NCBI RefSeq assembly: GCF_001613045.1
Contig: NZ_BDBP01000029.1
Coordinates: forward strand, 34,525-98,524
Direction of reading: 5' to 3'
Length of the DNA stretch: 64,000 nt
Source of the DNA: Nocardia lijiangensis NBRC 108240
Lineage (GTDB): Bacteria; Actinomycetota; Actinomycetes; Mycobacteriales; Mycobacteriaceae
Part shown: in pieces, positions 37,223 through 46,223 of the stretch
Layout of the letters: each line of letters begins with the position of its first letter
How positions within the stretch are numbered: position 1 is the stretch's first letter
Translations under genes and position numbers: made by a program
The notes under the pieces: generated by a model
Seen by the model: only the letters and a program-made list of their open reading frames with translations
The model's database searches: none
What the model was told of the DNA's origin: nothing

Positions 37223-37230
37223 AATCGCCC

Positions 37231-38973
37231 TCACCTCCCATATATGCGTTCGCCCGGAGGCCAGCGAGTGATCGTCACCGGGAGGTACGAGACGCGGCCC
37301 GAACCATCCTTCTGCCGATGGATCATCGAATGGGCCAGGAATCGCTCGTCGTTCCTTGCGGGGAAATCGGTCCGTTGGTGCGCGCCACGGGATTCCTCCC
37401 GTGCCAGCGCGCAGGTGATGATGCATTCCGCCACATCGAGCATGCACGACAGCTCGAGCACCGCCACCAGTTCGGTGTTGAACGCCCGGCTGTGGTCATC
37501 GAGGCAGGCGCAGCCGAACCGCTCGCGAAGCTCGCGCACCTTGTCGGCCCCCTTGGCGAGGGAGTCGCCGTCCCGGTAGATCCCGGCACTGGCCTCCAGC
37601 GTCTCTTGCATCTCGGTGCGGATGGGTGCGATGCGTTCGGATCCCTCGGCATGTCGAGCGAGTTTCCGTTTCAGCCGGTCCTGTTCGGCGCGGCCGCGCG
37701 CCAGAACCGCCGACGTCTCGCGGGCCGTGGCCGAACTCGCGTACTCGGCGGCGGCACGACCGGCTCGCGCACCGAAGACCAGCAACTCGGGCAAGGAGTT
37801 CGACCCGAGCCGGTTCGCGCCGTTGATACTGACGCAGGCGACCTCGCCGACGGCATACAGACCCTCCAGCGGTGTCGCGCCGTGGATGTCGGTATGAATG
37901 CCGCCCATCATGTAGTGGACGACGGGACGTACCGGGATCAGCTCCCGGACCGGGTCGATGTTCTGGTACTTCGTGCAGAGCTCGCGCACGAACGGCAGTT
38001 TCGTGTCGATGAGATCCGCACCGAGGTGGCGGATGTCGAGGTGGACGACGTGTCCGTACGGTGTGCCGACAGTCCGGCCCTTGTCGAGTTCGTGCACGAA
38101 GGCCTGCGAAAGCCGGTCGCGTGGACCGAGTTCCATACTTCGCATCACCGGTACCGGTGATGGCGTCCCGAGGTCGTAGTCCTGCAGGTAGCGATAACCG
38201 TCCTTGTTGAGCAGCCAGCCACCCTCCGCGCGCGCTGCCTCGGTGATCAGGATGCCCGTGAACGGAAGGCCGGTCGGGTGGTACTGGACGAACTCCATGT
38301 CCTTGAGCGGCGCGCCCGCTCGGTAGGCCAACGCCATACCGTCGCCGGTGTTGATGTTGGCGTTGGTGGTGAACGGATACACCCGGCCGCAGCCACCGGT
38401 GCACACGATGACAGCGCTGGCGAGAATCGTTTCGACGCGTCCGGTGGCCAGTTCGATGGCTACGACGCCGCACACCTTGCCGTCGTCGACGAGCAATGTT
38501 GTGGCGAACCACTCGTCGTACCTGACGATGTCTCGATACGACAGCGCGGTCTGGAACAGGGTGTGCAGCATATGGAAGCCGGTCTTGTCAGCTGCGAACC
38601 AGGTGCGGTTGTTCGTCATGCCACCGAACGCGCGTACCGCGATGCGCCCGTCCGGTCGGCGGCTCCATGGGCAGCCCCAATGCTCCAGCTGGAGCAGCTC
38701 GCGCGGTGCTTCCTCGACGAAGGCCTCTACGGCGTCTTGGTCGCAGAGCCAATCGCTGCCGGAGACCGTGTCGTAGGCATGCTCGTCCAAGCTGTCGCCG
38801 GGACCCGCGACCGCGGCGGCGCCTCCCTCGGCGGAGACGGTGTGGCTGCGCATCGGATAGACCTTGGAAACGATCGCGATACTCAACCGCGGGTTGTGTT
38901 CGGCGATGGCGATGGCCGCTCGCAGGCCCGCGCCGCCCCCGCCGATGATCACGACATCGTGAGAAGCGGTCAT
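37231..38973 (-). CDS. frdA: Fumarate reductase flavoprotein subunit
   Basis: A 580-residue flavoprotein with the N-terminal FAD motif [14 protein letters not shown], the His for covalent FAD attachment in [10 protein letters not shown] near residue 44, the HPTG active-site segment and the [19 protein letters not shown] motif. It reduces fumarate to succinate during oxygen limitation; the operon also resembles the mycobacterial frdABCD. The FrdC/FrdD anchors support fumarate reductase rather than succinate dehydrogenase, although direction is not fixed by sequence. A small Cys-containing protein gene lies 25 bases upstream in the same operon. Confidence 0.93.
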   Translation of the reverse strand: MTASHDVVIIGGGGAGLRAAIAIAEHNPRLSIAIVSKVYPMRSHTVSAEGGAAAVAGPGDSLDEHAYDTVSGSDWLCDQDAVEAFVEEAPRELLQLEHWGCPWSRRPDGRIAVRAFGGMTNNRTWFAADKTGFHMLHTLFQTALSYRDIVRYDEWFATTLLVDDGKVCGVVAIELATGRVETILASAVIVCTGGCGRVYPFTTNANINTGDGMALAYRAGAPLKDMEFVQYHPTGLPFTGILITEAARAEGGWLLNKDGYRYLQDYDLGTPSPVPVMRSMELGPRDRLSQAFVHELDKGRTVGTPYGHVVHLDIRHLGADLIDTKLPFVRELCTKYQNIDPVRELIPVRPVVHYMMGGIHTDIHGATPLEGLYAVGEVACVSINGANRLGSNSLPELLVFGARAGRAAAEYASSATARETSAVLARGRAEQDRLKRKLARHAEGSERIAPIRTEMQETLEASAGIYRDGDSLAKGADKVRELRERFGCACLDDHSRAFNTELVAVLELSCMLDVAECIITCALAREESRGAHQRTDFPARNDERFLAHSMIHRQKDGSGRVSYLPVTITRWPPGERIYGR

Positions 38974-38998
38974 GGTGGCACCACCCGGGCGTCGGTTG

Positions 38999-39232
38999 TC
39001 AGGCCTCGAAGTCGGCGCTGTGCTCGTCCATCAGGACCTTGCCGTCATGGCGGACGGTCCTGATCCGAACGCTGCCGTCGTGGAATTCGTGTCGAATCTT
39101 GCGGCAGCCGCAGTCGTAACGAAGGTCATCGATGATCAGGCCCGCTTCGTCGTCTTCGCGGTGGCGAGCCCCGCCCCGCAGCTTCCCGCATGGGGCGCGT
39201 TCGGTGCTGAACTGCTCGGTGGTGCTGAGCAC
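38999..39232 (-). CDS. Small conserved-looking protein ahead of frdA
   Basis: A 77-residue soluble protein starting at a GTG with GGGAGG five bases upstream, a better ribosome site than that of the GTG nine codons earlier. The C-terminal half, [19 protein letters not shown] followed by [27 protein letters not shown], has a CGC motif and alternating strands. It is the first gene of the frd operon, 25 bases before frdA. I do not recognise the family. A metal- or redox-binding accessory role is only a guess from the Cys pair and position. Confidence 0.65.
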   Translation of the reverse strand: MLSTTEQFSTERAPCGKLRGGARHREDDEAGLIIDDLRYDCGCRKIRHEFHDGSVRIRTVRHDGKVLMDEHSADFEA

Positions 39233-39548
39233 ATCCACCTCCCGGCTAACCGGTGGCACACCTTACTGATCGTGTAGGAACATAAGCGTACGCGCATTGC
39301 GCCGAGGCCGCAGGAGGCGTTCTGGGTCTGGCGGACACGGCCACCTGCGTCGATGCATGGTCGGCGAACCGGTCCGACTTCACCGGTACCTTGCCCACTC
39401 GTGGCGCCGGACGGTTCGGCGGGCTGCGCAAGAGTTGCCAGCTAGCAGCCGCGTGTAGGCGCGGATGGGGGTGGCGAGACAGGCGCGGGCGTGACATTTT
39501 CGCGACTATTTCGTAATGTAACGGTGATCATTTTCCCGACAGTAGCTG
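39233..39548. other. Divergent intergenic region upstream of the frd operon
   Basis: About 315 bases with no supportable gene. The part next to the plus-strand gene (39490-39540) is the most AT-rich of the area and is the likely site of its promoter. I saw no clear FNR-type palindrome for anaerobic control of frd. Confidence 0.5.
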
Positions 39549-40217
39549 GTGGCCGACATCATGCCTGGACAACATCGAAAACAGACCGCAGCAGCCTGGA
39601 AGCTCACTCCTCGGGCTGCGTGTGGCCTCGTGGCGACTGTCGCCGTCGTGCTGTGGGTGGCGATCCGACTGAGTCCGGCTGCTCAGCATGCCGCGGCAGT
39701 CGATTCACTGTCGTCGTCCGCCGTCGAATCGGACCCGGCACCGACCATCGGGCCGTCGACAGCTCGACCGGCGCCGGCAGCGGCCGCAGTCGCAGCCGAG
39801 CAACCACCCCCGTCGGAAAAGATGGCCAAACAGCACCTGCCCCCACCGCCTCCCTCCTTCCCGTGTTCGACAGAACTCGTCGGCACGCGGCCGCATGTGG
39901 CACAGGTGGGCAACATGCTCAAGAAGACGTTCGGCGTCACCGACGTCGGCGGCGCCGTCGGCCGTTACGACGGTGACCACGGCGCCGGCCTGGCGCTCGA
40001 TCTCATGACATCCGATTCCGCGCGCGGCGACGCGATCGCCGAATTCGTCCTGGCCAATCGGCAGCGTTTCGGTGTGAGCTACGTGATCTGGCAGCAGCGG
40101 TACAACGACGGCAGCGGTTGGTCGTATATGGAAAACCGCGGGAGCCCGACCGCCAACCACTACGACCATGTGCATGTGTCGTTCCACCAGGCCGCCGCTG
40201 TGGACGTAACCTGCTGA
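39549..40217 (+). CDS. Membrane-anchored protein with ARB_07466-like C-terminal domain
   Basis: A 222-residue protein with a short basic N-terminus, one hydrophobic segment (about residues 26-42) and an Ala/Pro/Ser-rich linker to about residue 105. The folded C-terminal domain carries GLALDLMTSD, VSYVIWQQRYN and NHYDHVHVSF, the His/Asp pattern of the ARB_07466-like domain related to M15-type peptidases. It is probably extracytoplasmic and may act on or bind cell-wall peptides. The start is a GTG at 39549, or an ATG at 39561. It is monocistronic. Confidence 0.75.
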   Translation: MADIMPGQHRKQTAAAWKLTPRAACGLVATVAVVLWVAIRLSPAAQHAAAVDSLSSSAVESDPAPTIGPSTARPAPAAAAVAAEQPPPSEKMAKQHLPPPPPSFPCSTELVGTRPHVAQVGNMLKKTFGVTDVGGAVGRYDGDHGAGLALDLMTSDSARGDAIAEFVLANRQRFGVSYVIWQQRYNDGSGWSYMENRGSPTANHYDHVHVSFHQAAAVDVTC

Positions 40218-40527
40218 TTGCGCGCCACGCCGGATACCTTCGCGACCTGCGCCTCGGCGGATGTCGACTGGACACTGCCTGCTGAAGCTTCGCCTGCAGT
40301 CGTGTGCGTATTCGTCGTGCCGGTGGGGGAGTTGATCCTCTAGCGCGTACTGCGACTTCGGGTTTGTCGGTGGGCTTGTGCCCATGAGGGGCAGCGCAGT
40401 GACGGTCCCACCGACCGATTGCCTCCGCGCGGCGGACATTGGACTGCGCCGCGCTGGTAGGGCGCGGCGCAGCTGATCAACGGTTGGTGACTCCGGAGCA
40501 GTGTTCTCTCCGGATCAGTTCTTCCGT
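40218..40527. other. Convergent intergenic region
   Basis: 310 bases between converging genes with no supportable frame. The only structure I see is the strong hairpin at 40445-40471. Confidence 0.6.
40445..40471. terminator. Strong hairpin downstream of the Gly-rich secreted protein gene
   Basis: Perfect 10-base stem TGCGCCGCGC/GCGCGGCGCA with a 7-base loop, 57 bases beyond the stop of the minus-strand gene. It is GC-only and has no T-tract. Confidence 0.55.
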
Positions 40528-41241
40528 CTATTTCTTGGGCTCGGGGAAGGGCTCGTTGATGGTCGTGAAGTACTGGATGCCTGCCGCGATGGCGACCGGT
40601 GCGCCGACGAAGATGGAGCCGGCGACCACGCCGATGGGGGCGAGCGCGGCGGCGCCGATGAGGCATCCGGCGAGCGGGCCCGCGCCGAAGAGGGTCGCGA
40701 GGGGACCGGTGAGGGCGGCACCCGCGGCTCCGCCGAACAGGCAGCCGATCGTGCCGGATCCGACCGCACCCACGATGGCGCCGATTCCGGCGCCGAGGAT
40801 GACGGTCTGGCTCATGCGTGCCCAAGCCGCGACTTCGCGGTCGTAGGGCGTCTTCCACGGTGCTTGCTGTTCGAACGGCAATGCGGCGGGCTTGTACTGT
40901 GCGCGGTCCATGTCGAGCACGGGGGTCAGGGTGGCGGTGTTCCCGTCGATTTTGGCGTCGATGGGGAACGCGATGTCGTCGACGTTGAATTCCAGGGGTA
41001 CACCGGCGAGGATTTCACCGGTGTTGGAACGGATTTGGAATTGACCCTGGTCGACGATGAGCTTCCCGGCGTCGACGGTGATGACCGCGGCGTTGCCGTC
41101 CTTGTAAGCCTTGTAGTTCACGCCGGGCGCGACATCGACGCTGAGTGGGCCCGAAGCCGGTGCAGCCGAAGCGGTTCCGGCGGTCAGGCTCAATACGGCA
41201 GCGGCAATAACCGCTGCGGCGGCAGCTTTGGTGGTGCTCAT
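40528..41241 (-). CDS. Secreted protein with C-terminal glycine-zipper region, function unknown
   Basis: A 237-residue protein. An N-terminal signal peptide (MSTTKAAAAAVIAAAVLSL, cut near TASA-AP) precedes a beta-rich middle (about 30-135) and a long Gly/Ala-rich hydrophobic stretch (about 150-225: ILGAGIGAIVGAVGSG and following) with GxxxG repeats, as in pore- or membrane-inserting segments. AAGGAA lies upstream of the chosen ATG. A second ATG 40 codons earlier also has a good ribosome site (AAAGGAG), but that start would bury the signal peptide. Family not recognised. It is monocistronic. Confidence 0.75.
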   Translation of the reverse strand: MSTTKAAAAAVIAAAVLSLTAGTASAAPASGPLSVDVAPGVNYKAYKDGNAAVITVDAGKLIVDQGQFQIRSNTGEILAGVPLEFNVDDIAFPIDAKIDGNTATLTPVLDMDRAQYKPAALPFEQQAPWKTPYDREVAAWARMSQTVILGAGIGAIVGAVGSGTIGCLFGGAAGAALTGPLATLFGAGPLAGCLIGAAALAPIGVVAGSIFVGAPVAIAAGIQYFTTINEPFPEPKK

Positions 41242-41625
41242 CACTGATTTCCTTGTGCTAGTTAATAGTTGGGCTGAGGTATGCTGGTTCAGTACGGTCA
41301 GATGCTGGAGGCTTGGACGACCCGGTGAATGTGTTGTTCCACCGAGACGCCATGGGGGCATGACGCACTCCTTTCGCTGTTCGACCGACCGTGCCGGGCT
41401 GTTTTCGGGTGAGCGTTCGGCTTCGGTCGCGATCCGGTCTATGAGTTGGGCAAGGGCCACGATGTCGTGGGTCAGCCCTTTGACCTGCCGCGCGGCTGAA
41501 CTGAGTCGAGGCGGCCAGGGAGTTGTTGTAGCACGAAGTTCAGCGGCGACGACTTCTCAACGCAGATTGAACTATGGGTCGAATATTTTCTTCGGAATAC
41601 TCGAACTCCCGTGGGACATCAGAAC
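41242..41625. other. Intergenic region upstream of the Gly-rich secreted protein
   Basis: 384 bases. On the minus strand a frame stays open ahead of the secreted protein gene and includes an ATG with AAAGGAG six bases upstream, so a long leader or N-terminally extended product cannot be excluded. I find no independent gene. Confidence 0.5.
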
Positions 41626-43029
41626 TCAGGACGCTCCCGCCCGATCGATACTCATACCGCGGGTTTCACGAGCACGGAGCATGACAGGTCCGAGGCACAC
41701 CAGGAATATCGCGGAGATCAACCAGAACGGTGCACTCGTCCCCAGATTCGACTGAATAAAGGGAATCGACGCGACGATGAGAACTCCACCGAAGCATCGG
41801 GTGGCGGACTCCACGAACCCGGCGGCGGTTCCTCGTGCGTGCGTGGGGAATTGCTCGGCGGTGAACAGCTTGGTGAAGGGCACCAAACCCGTGCAGAAGA
41901 ACGCACTGGTGAGTCCGAAAGCGACTGCGAGCGTTGTGTTGTCCGACAGCGCGAGCAGGCTGAAACCGAACCCGGCACCGAGGCTGTAGAGGAGGAAGGT
42001 CTTCTTACGGCCGAGTCTCTCGGCAAACTGCCCCACCGCGATCGCCCCCACTGCGCCGGTAATGACGATTCCGATGGTGGTGGCCAGTGCTGCCTTGTCC
42101 GACATCCCCATGTCCGAGTAGATCGTCGGCGCGTATACCAAGAGCACATAGGTAGCAGCACTTGCACCGGCGCAGATAAGCAGGCACAGAACGAAACGGC
42201 CGAGGAGCGGCTGACGAAACAAGGCCGCAGACTTGCTGCCTCCGTCGGTGCCTGCCTCGTATTCGGCCTGCACGATGGCGGTGATCCCGGGATCCAGGAG
42301 GCCGTCGTCGTGCTCGTAGCCTGCTTCGCGTTCCATCCGCTCCACCAGCGCCTGCGCTTCGGCTCCACGGTTCTCGAGCAACAGCCAACGCGGGCTTTCG
42401 GGCAGATACCGGTGGATGAACGGCACCGCCAGGATCGGAAGGCCACCGAGGAGGAACATGATGCGCCAGGCCAGTTCGACAGGAAGATGATCGACCATGG
42501 CAAGTGCGGCCGCTTGCGGAACGAGATAGCTCAGCGCGAGCACTGCGGACGCCGCGGCGATCATCCTTGCGCGGGATCGGGTCCCCAGCAGTTCCGAGAG
42601 CATCAGGTACGGAATCGGGAAGACCGCTCCGAGCGCGAGGCCGCCGAGAACGCGCATCGCCATGATCCAGCCGACGTCCGCCGACACTGCGCACAGCACG
42701 GAGAACAGTGAAAACAGCGTGACGCCCCAGAGCAGAACAACTTTGCGGCCATAGCGGTCGATGAGGCGGCCTGCGAGGGCTGCGCCCACGATGATGCCGG
42801 TGGTGGAGGCGATGCCGAGTTGGGCGGTGCCCTGGGCTGTCAGGCCCCAGGGCTCCTTGACCAGCAGCAGGATCGGGCCGATCACCCCGGTCTCGAACCC
42901 CTCGGCGAGCCAGATGACGGTCACGAGGATGGTGGTCAGCAGTGCTGTCCTGGTCATCGGTAGTCGGTCCAGGCGGGAGAGCAGGTTGGCCGTCACCATG
43001 GCACCCGGCGGGATAGTTGTTTCTTGCAT
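41626..43029 (-). CDS. MFS transporter, acid/H+ symporter-like
   Basis: A 467-residue major facilitator with twelve predicted helices. The loop 2-3 motif is GRLIDRYGRKVV, loop 8-9 is GQFAERLGRKKT, and PESPRWLL follows helix 6, as in the sugar porter and aromatic acid/H+ symporter families. The start at 43029 has AGGAGG four bases upstream. It is the last gene of the biotin-dependent catabolic operon, so it probably imports the growth substrate, perhaps an organic acid. Confidence 0.87.
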   Translation of the reverse strand: MQETTIPPGAMVTANLLSRLDRLPMTRTALLTTILVTVIWLAEGFETGVIGPILLLVKEPWGLTAQGTAQLGIASTTGIIVGAALAGRLIDRYGRKVVLLWGVTLFSLFSVLCAVSADVGWIMAMRVLGGLALGAVFPIPYLMLSELLGTRSRARMIAAASAVLALSYLVPQAAALAMVDHLPVELAWRIMFLLGGLPILAVPFIHRYLPESPRWLLLENRGAEAQALVERMEREAGYEHDDGLLDPGITAIVQAEYEAGTDGGSKSAALFRQPLLGRFVLCLLICAGASAATYVLLVYAPTIYSDMGMSDKAALATTIGIVITGAVGAIAVGQFAERLGRKKTFLLYSLGAGFGFSLLALSDNTTLAVAFGLTSAFFCTGLVPFTKLFTAEQFPTHARGTAAGFVESATRCFGGVLIVASIPFIQSNLGTSAPFWLISAIFLVCLGPVMLRARETRGMSIDRAGAS

Positions 43030-43086
43030 GGGGCCTCCTTGGAGGGATATCTGGTCGGGCGAGACCACGATGGCCGGGCCGAGAAT

Positions 43087-44259
43087 TCAGGCCGCGTCGA
43101 GGACCATGACCATGTGCGCGGACATGACCATTCCTCCTGCTTGCACCAAGCAGGTACGTGCGCCGGGGACCTGACGCGGGCCGCATTCGCCGCGCAGTTG
43201 GCGGACCGCCTCGATCATCAACTGCATGCCGAACTGGCCGGAATGGTTGAACGAGAGCCCTCCGCCTGAGGTATTCAGCGGGAACGATCCGCCCGGGGCG
43301 ATTCGTCCGCCGCCGACGAATGCGCCAGCGCCGCCGGGCTCGCAGAACCCGAGCGCTTCCAGCGCTACCAGCACATTGATGGTGAATGCGTCGTAGATCT
43401 GGACCATGTCGAGGTCTTGGCGGTCGAGCTGCGCCATGGACAGTGCGTCATCGGCGATCGTGCGCAGCGCGCCGTTGTCGAGCCAGTCCTCGTTGCCGAG
43501 TGGGGTCAAGTGATGCCGGTAGGTGTCACCGAAACCTCTGATCGACACCGGTTTCTGCGCCAGATCGCGGGCACGGTCGGCGCTGGTCAAGATCATGGCA
43601 CCGGCGCCGTCGTTGATCTGGCAGATGTCGAGCTTGCGTAGCGGGTCGGCAATACGCGGTGACGCGAGGTAGTCCGCCATGGTCAGCGGATCCTGACGCG
43701 CCGCGTTCGGATTGAGCTGTGCCCACCGGCGGGCGGCGAGCGCCACCTGGCCGAGATCCTCTGGCGCGCCGCCATATCGACTCGAGTACAGCTGGGCCAG
43801 CATGGCGTAGTACCCGACCGGATTGAGCATCCCGTACGGCGCCGCGAACTGACCCACAGGTGAGCGCGGGTCTTGGACTACCCCGCTGCGCGCACGACTC
43901 TTGTCCAAACGCTGTGTGCTGCCGTAGGTGACCAAGGCGACTTCGCACAAGCCTGCCTCGATGGCCGCCATCGCATGGACCAGATGGGTGATATTCGACT
44001 GGCCACCGACCACCGTGCTGTCGACATATCGAGGGTGAATACCGAGGTACTCGGCAACGAGCAGGGCGTTCGCCCGATCGTCCCAGTGCGCGAAGACACC
44101 ATCGATGTCGGCCAGGCCGAGCCCGGCCTCGAGCAGTGCCAGGCGGGCTGCCCGGCATTGCAGCGACAGCGCCGTCGACCCGGCGGGCGCACTGCCCAGT
44201 CCCGCTTCACCCACTCCGACAATGGCGTATCGCCCCGTAAGAGCGCTCTTGTCCGCCAT
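43087..44259 (-). CDS. Thiolase-superfamily protein lacking the nucleophilic cysteine (possible Ltp2-type aldolase)
   Basis: A 390-residue thiolase-fold protein. Where thiolases have the nucleophile (NNACASGS), this reads STVVGGQSN, so acyl transfer to Cys is not possible. The His motif is kept as FNHSGQFG, and DMVQIYDAFTINVLVALEALGFCEPG and NTSGGG are typical of SCP2-like members. With the DUF35 gene of the same operon it resembles the Ltp2/ChsH2 steroid-side-chain aldolases, in which a thiolase-fold protein plus a DUF35 partner cleaves a beta-hydroxyacyl-CoA. I infer a retro-aldol or related C-C cleavage role. It is followed by the MFS gene. Confidence 0.8.
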   Translation of the reverse strand: MADKSALTGRYAIVGVGEAGLGSAPAGSTALSLQCRAARLALLEAGLGLADIDGVFAHWDDRANALLVAEYLGIHPRYVDSTVVGGQSNITHLVHAMAAIEAGLCEVALVTYGSTQRLDKSRARSGVVQDPRSPVGQFAAPYGMLNPVGYYAMLAQLYSSRYGGAPEDLGQVALAARRWAQLNPNAARQDPLTMADYLASPRIADPLRKLDICQINDGAGAMILTSADRARDLAQKPVSIRGFGDTYRHHLTPLGNEDWLDNGALRTIADDALSMAQLDRQDLDMVQIYDAFTINVLVALEALGFCEPGGAGAFVGGGRIAPGGSFPLNTSGGGLSFNHSGQFGMQLMIEAVRQLRGECGPRQVPGARTCLVQAGGMVMSAHMVMVLDAA

Positions 44260-44262
44260 CTG

Positions 44263-45801
44263 TCAGTCCGTCCCGAGGGATGCGGCGATGATCTTGGCGC
44301 GGACATCCTTCTTGAGAACCTTGCCGACCGCACTGCGCGGCAACGTCTTCCAGAATTCGACCTGCTTGGGGGTCTTCAGGCTGCCGAACCGGTTCCGGCA
44401 CATCGCGATGATGCTCTCGGCGGTCACCTCGGACGCCGGCTTCAGCTCGACCACGACGGTGAGCCGCTCGCCCCAGTCGTCGTCGGGCACGCCGACGACC
44501 GCGCAGTCCTGCACGCCGGGATGCGACCAGATCAGCTGTTCGATCTCACTGGGATAGATGTTGAACCCGCCGGAGATCACAACGTCTTTGCTGCGATCGA
44601 CGACGTAGAGGTAGCCGCTCTCGTCGAAGACCCCGATGTCCCCGGTGTGGTGCCAGCCGAAGCGGTGAGCTTCGGCATTGGCCTCGGCATTGTTGAGGTA
44701 CCCGGGAGAGACCAGCTCACCCCGGACCACGATCTCCCCGCGCTCGCCGGCCGGGACGAAGCCGCCGTCGTCGTCCATCAGCGCCACCTCACACGCCCCG
44801 GTCGGCCGACCGGCCGACGCGAGATGCCCGACGGCCGCATCACCGAGGGAATGATCCTGACGCGTGAGGCACGTGATCACTCCCGGCGCCTCGGACTGCC
44901 CGTAGAACTGAACGAACACCTGACCCCAGAGTTTCAAGCCTTCCTCGAGCTTGTTCACCGACATCGGTGCGGCGCCGTAGATCACGTACTCGAGGGAGGA
45001 ACAGTCACGTGTCTGTGCGTCCGGGTGTGCCAAGAGCCGGTAGATCATCGTCGGCGGCAGGAAGATGTGTGTCACCTGCTCCCGCTCGATCAGCTCGAGG
45101 ATGACCGCGGGGTCGGTCGACGGCGCTATCACGTTGCGTGTGCCGAAGGCGGACAGTCCCATTGCCGTCGCGCCCGCAGCGTGGGTCAGCGGCGCCACCA
45201 CCAGGTGCACCGGGTCCTTCGCCGGTGCGGTGAACTGATTGACGATGCGGTAGGCGGCAAGCAGGCAGCGGTGGCTCTGCATGATCGCCTTGGGGCGACC
45301 GGTGGTACCTCCGGAGGCCTTGATCAGCGCGATGCTGTCGATATCGCGTCGTGTGTTGCAGGTGTGTCCCCGGTGGTCTCGTTTCCATGCCTCGGTACTG
45401 GGCCCGGGCGCTGTCCCCTCATCGAGCGCGATACATGCTGTGAGCGTGGGTACTTCGGACCGGATGCGGTCTATGTGCGGGAGGTACTGCTCGTGGTAGA
45501 CCAGCGCCGACATTTCCGTGAATCGCATGAACCAGATCAGGTCCTCGATCTGGTCGCGGGCGTTGAGCGGTACGTAGGTGGCGCCCGCACGCAGGATCCC
45601 GAGCATCGCGACGAAGCCGTCGGGATGATTGGGGGACAGAATGCCGATGGTGCCGTTCGCGAGTCCTTCCTGGGTCAGTCCGTGTGCAATCGCGTGCGAG
45701 GCGACCACGACGTCCCGGTAGCTGAGCCGCAGTGTGTCGGACTGCAGGAACGTGCGCTCCGGGTATCGGGCGGCTCCGGCGTCGAAGAAGTCGGTGATCA
45801 T
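44263..45801 (-). CDS. AMP-forming acyl-CoA synthetase
   Basis: A 512-residue member of the ANL superfamily with the P-loop KASGGTTGRPKAIM near residue 172, YGQSEA near 300, HTGDIG with the ATP-binding Asp near 384, and the C-terminal SAVGKVLKKDVR with the catalytic Lys. It activates a carboxylate to its acyl-CoA via acyl-AMP. The start ATG overlaps the DUF35 stop (ATGA); the longer frame upstream runs over DUF35. Its substrate is unknown; a short- or medium-chain acid from the same pathway is likely. Confidence 0.9.
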   Translation of the reverse strand: MITDFFDAGAARYPERTFLQSDTLRLSYRDVVVASHAIAHGLTQEGLANGTIGILSPNHPDGFVAMLGILRAGATYVPLNARDQIEDLIWFMRFTEMSALVYHEQYLPHIDRIRSEVPTLTACIALDEGTAPGPSTEAWKRDHRGHTCNTRRDIDSIALIKASGGTTGRPKAIMQSHRCLLAAYRIVNQFTAPAKDPVHLVVAPLTHAAGATAMGLSAFGTRNVIAPSTDPAVILELIEREQVTHIFLPPTMIYRLLAHPDAQTRDCSSLEYVIYGAAPMSVNKLEEGLKLWGQVFVQFYGQSEAPGVITCLTRQDHSLGDAAVGHLASAGRPTGACEVALMDDDGGFVPAGERGEIVVRGELVSPGYLNNAEANAEAHRFGWHHTGDIGVFDESGYLYVVDRSKDVVISGGFNIYPSEIEQLIWSHPGVQDCAVVGVPDDDWGERLTVVVELKPASEVTAESIIAMCRNRFGSLKTPKQVEFWKTLPRSAVGKVLKKDVRAKIIAASLGTD

Positions 45802-46223
45802 CGGTCGTCCAGATCTGTCAGGGTGAATTGGGGGAGGACGGTGGTGTTGCTGACGCGTTCGAAGCGGACTTCGACGCGGGCGCCGACGCGGATGCGGTCG
45901 ATCGGGCAGTCCACGATGTTGGTCAGCAGGCGTACGCCCTCGTCGAGGTCGATGAGGGCCACGGCATAGGGAACCTTGTCCACCATCGACGGATCGGCCG
46001 GAATCCGGCAGATCGTGAAGGTGTAGATGCTCCCCGCTCCCGCCGAGTCCACCCATTCGAGGTGCTCGGACAGGCACGCTGTGCAGAAAGCACGCGGATA
46101 GAACTGATGACGCCCGCAACTCTCGCAACGCTGGACCACCAGCCGCTCCTCGCGGGCTGCATCCCAATACGCTGCCGTCTCGGTGGTGGGGCGTGGTTCC
46201 GGACGCAGCACGTCGTCAGCCAT
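45798..46223 (-). CDS. DUF35 OB-fold zinc-ribbon acyl-CoA-associated protein
   Basis: A 141-residue protein with an N-terminal helix, a zinc ribbon CESCGRHQFYPRAFCTAC (four Cys) near residue 33 and a C-terminal OB-fold (GSIYTFTICRI, PYAVALIDLDEGVRLLTNIV). DUF35 proteins are obligate partners of thiolase-fold enzymes such as the steroid aldolase Ltp2 or HMG-CoA synthase/thiolase complexes. Its presence two genes from the Cys-less thiolase fits that pairing. It overlaps both neighbours. Confidence 0.9.
   Translation of the reverse strand: MADDVLRPEPRPTTETAAYWDAAREERLVVQRCESCGRHQFYPRAFCTACLSEHLEWVDSAGAGSIYTFTICRIPADPSMVDKVPYAVALIDLDEGVRLLTNIVDCPIDRIRVGARVEVRFERVSNTTVLPQFTLTDLDDR

Noticed and set aside
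43873..45969. Open frame of 698 codons on the plus strand opposite the thiolase and CoA ligase genes
   Set aside because: Antisense shadow; the minus strand has complete, overlapping family genes here.
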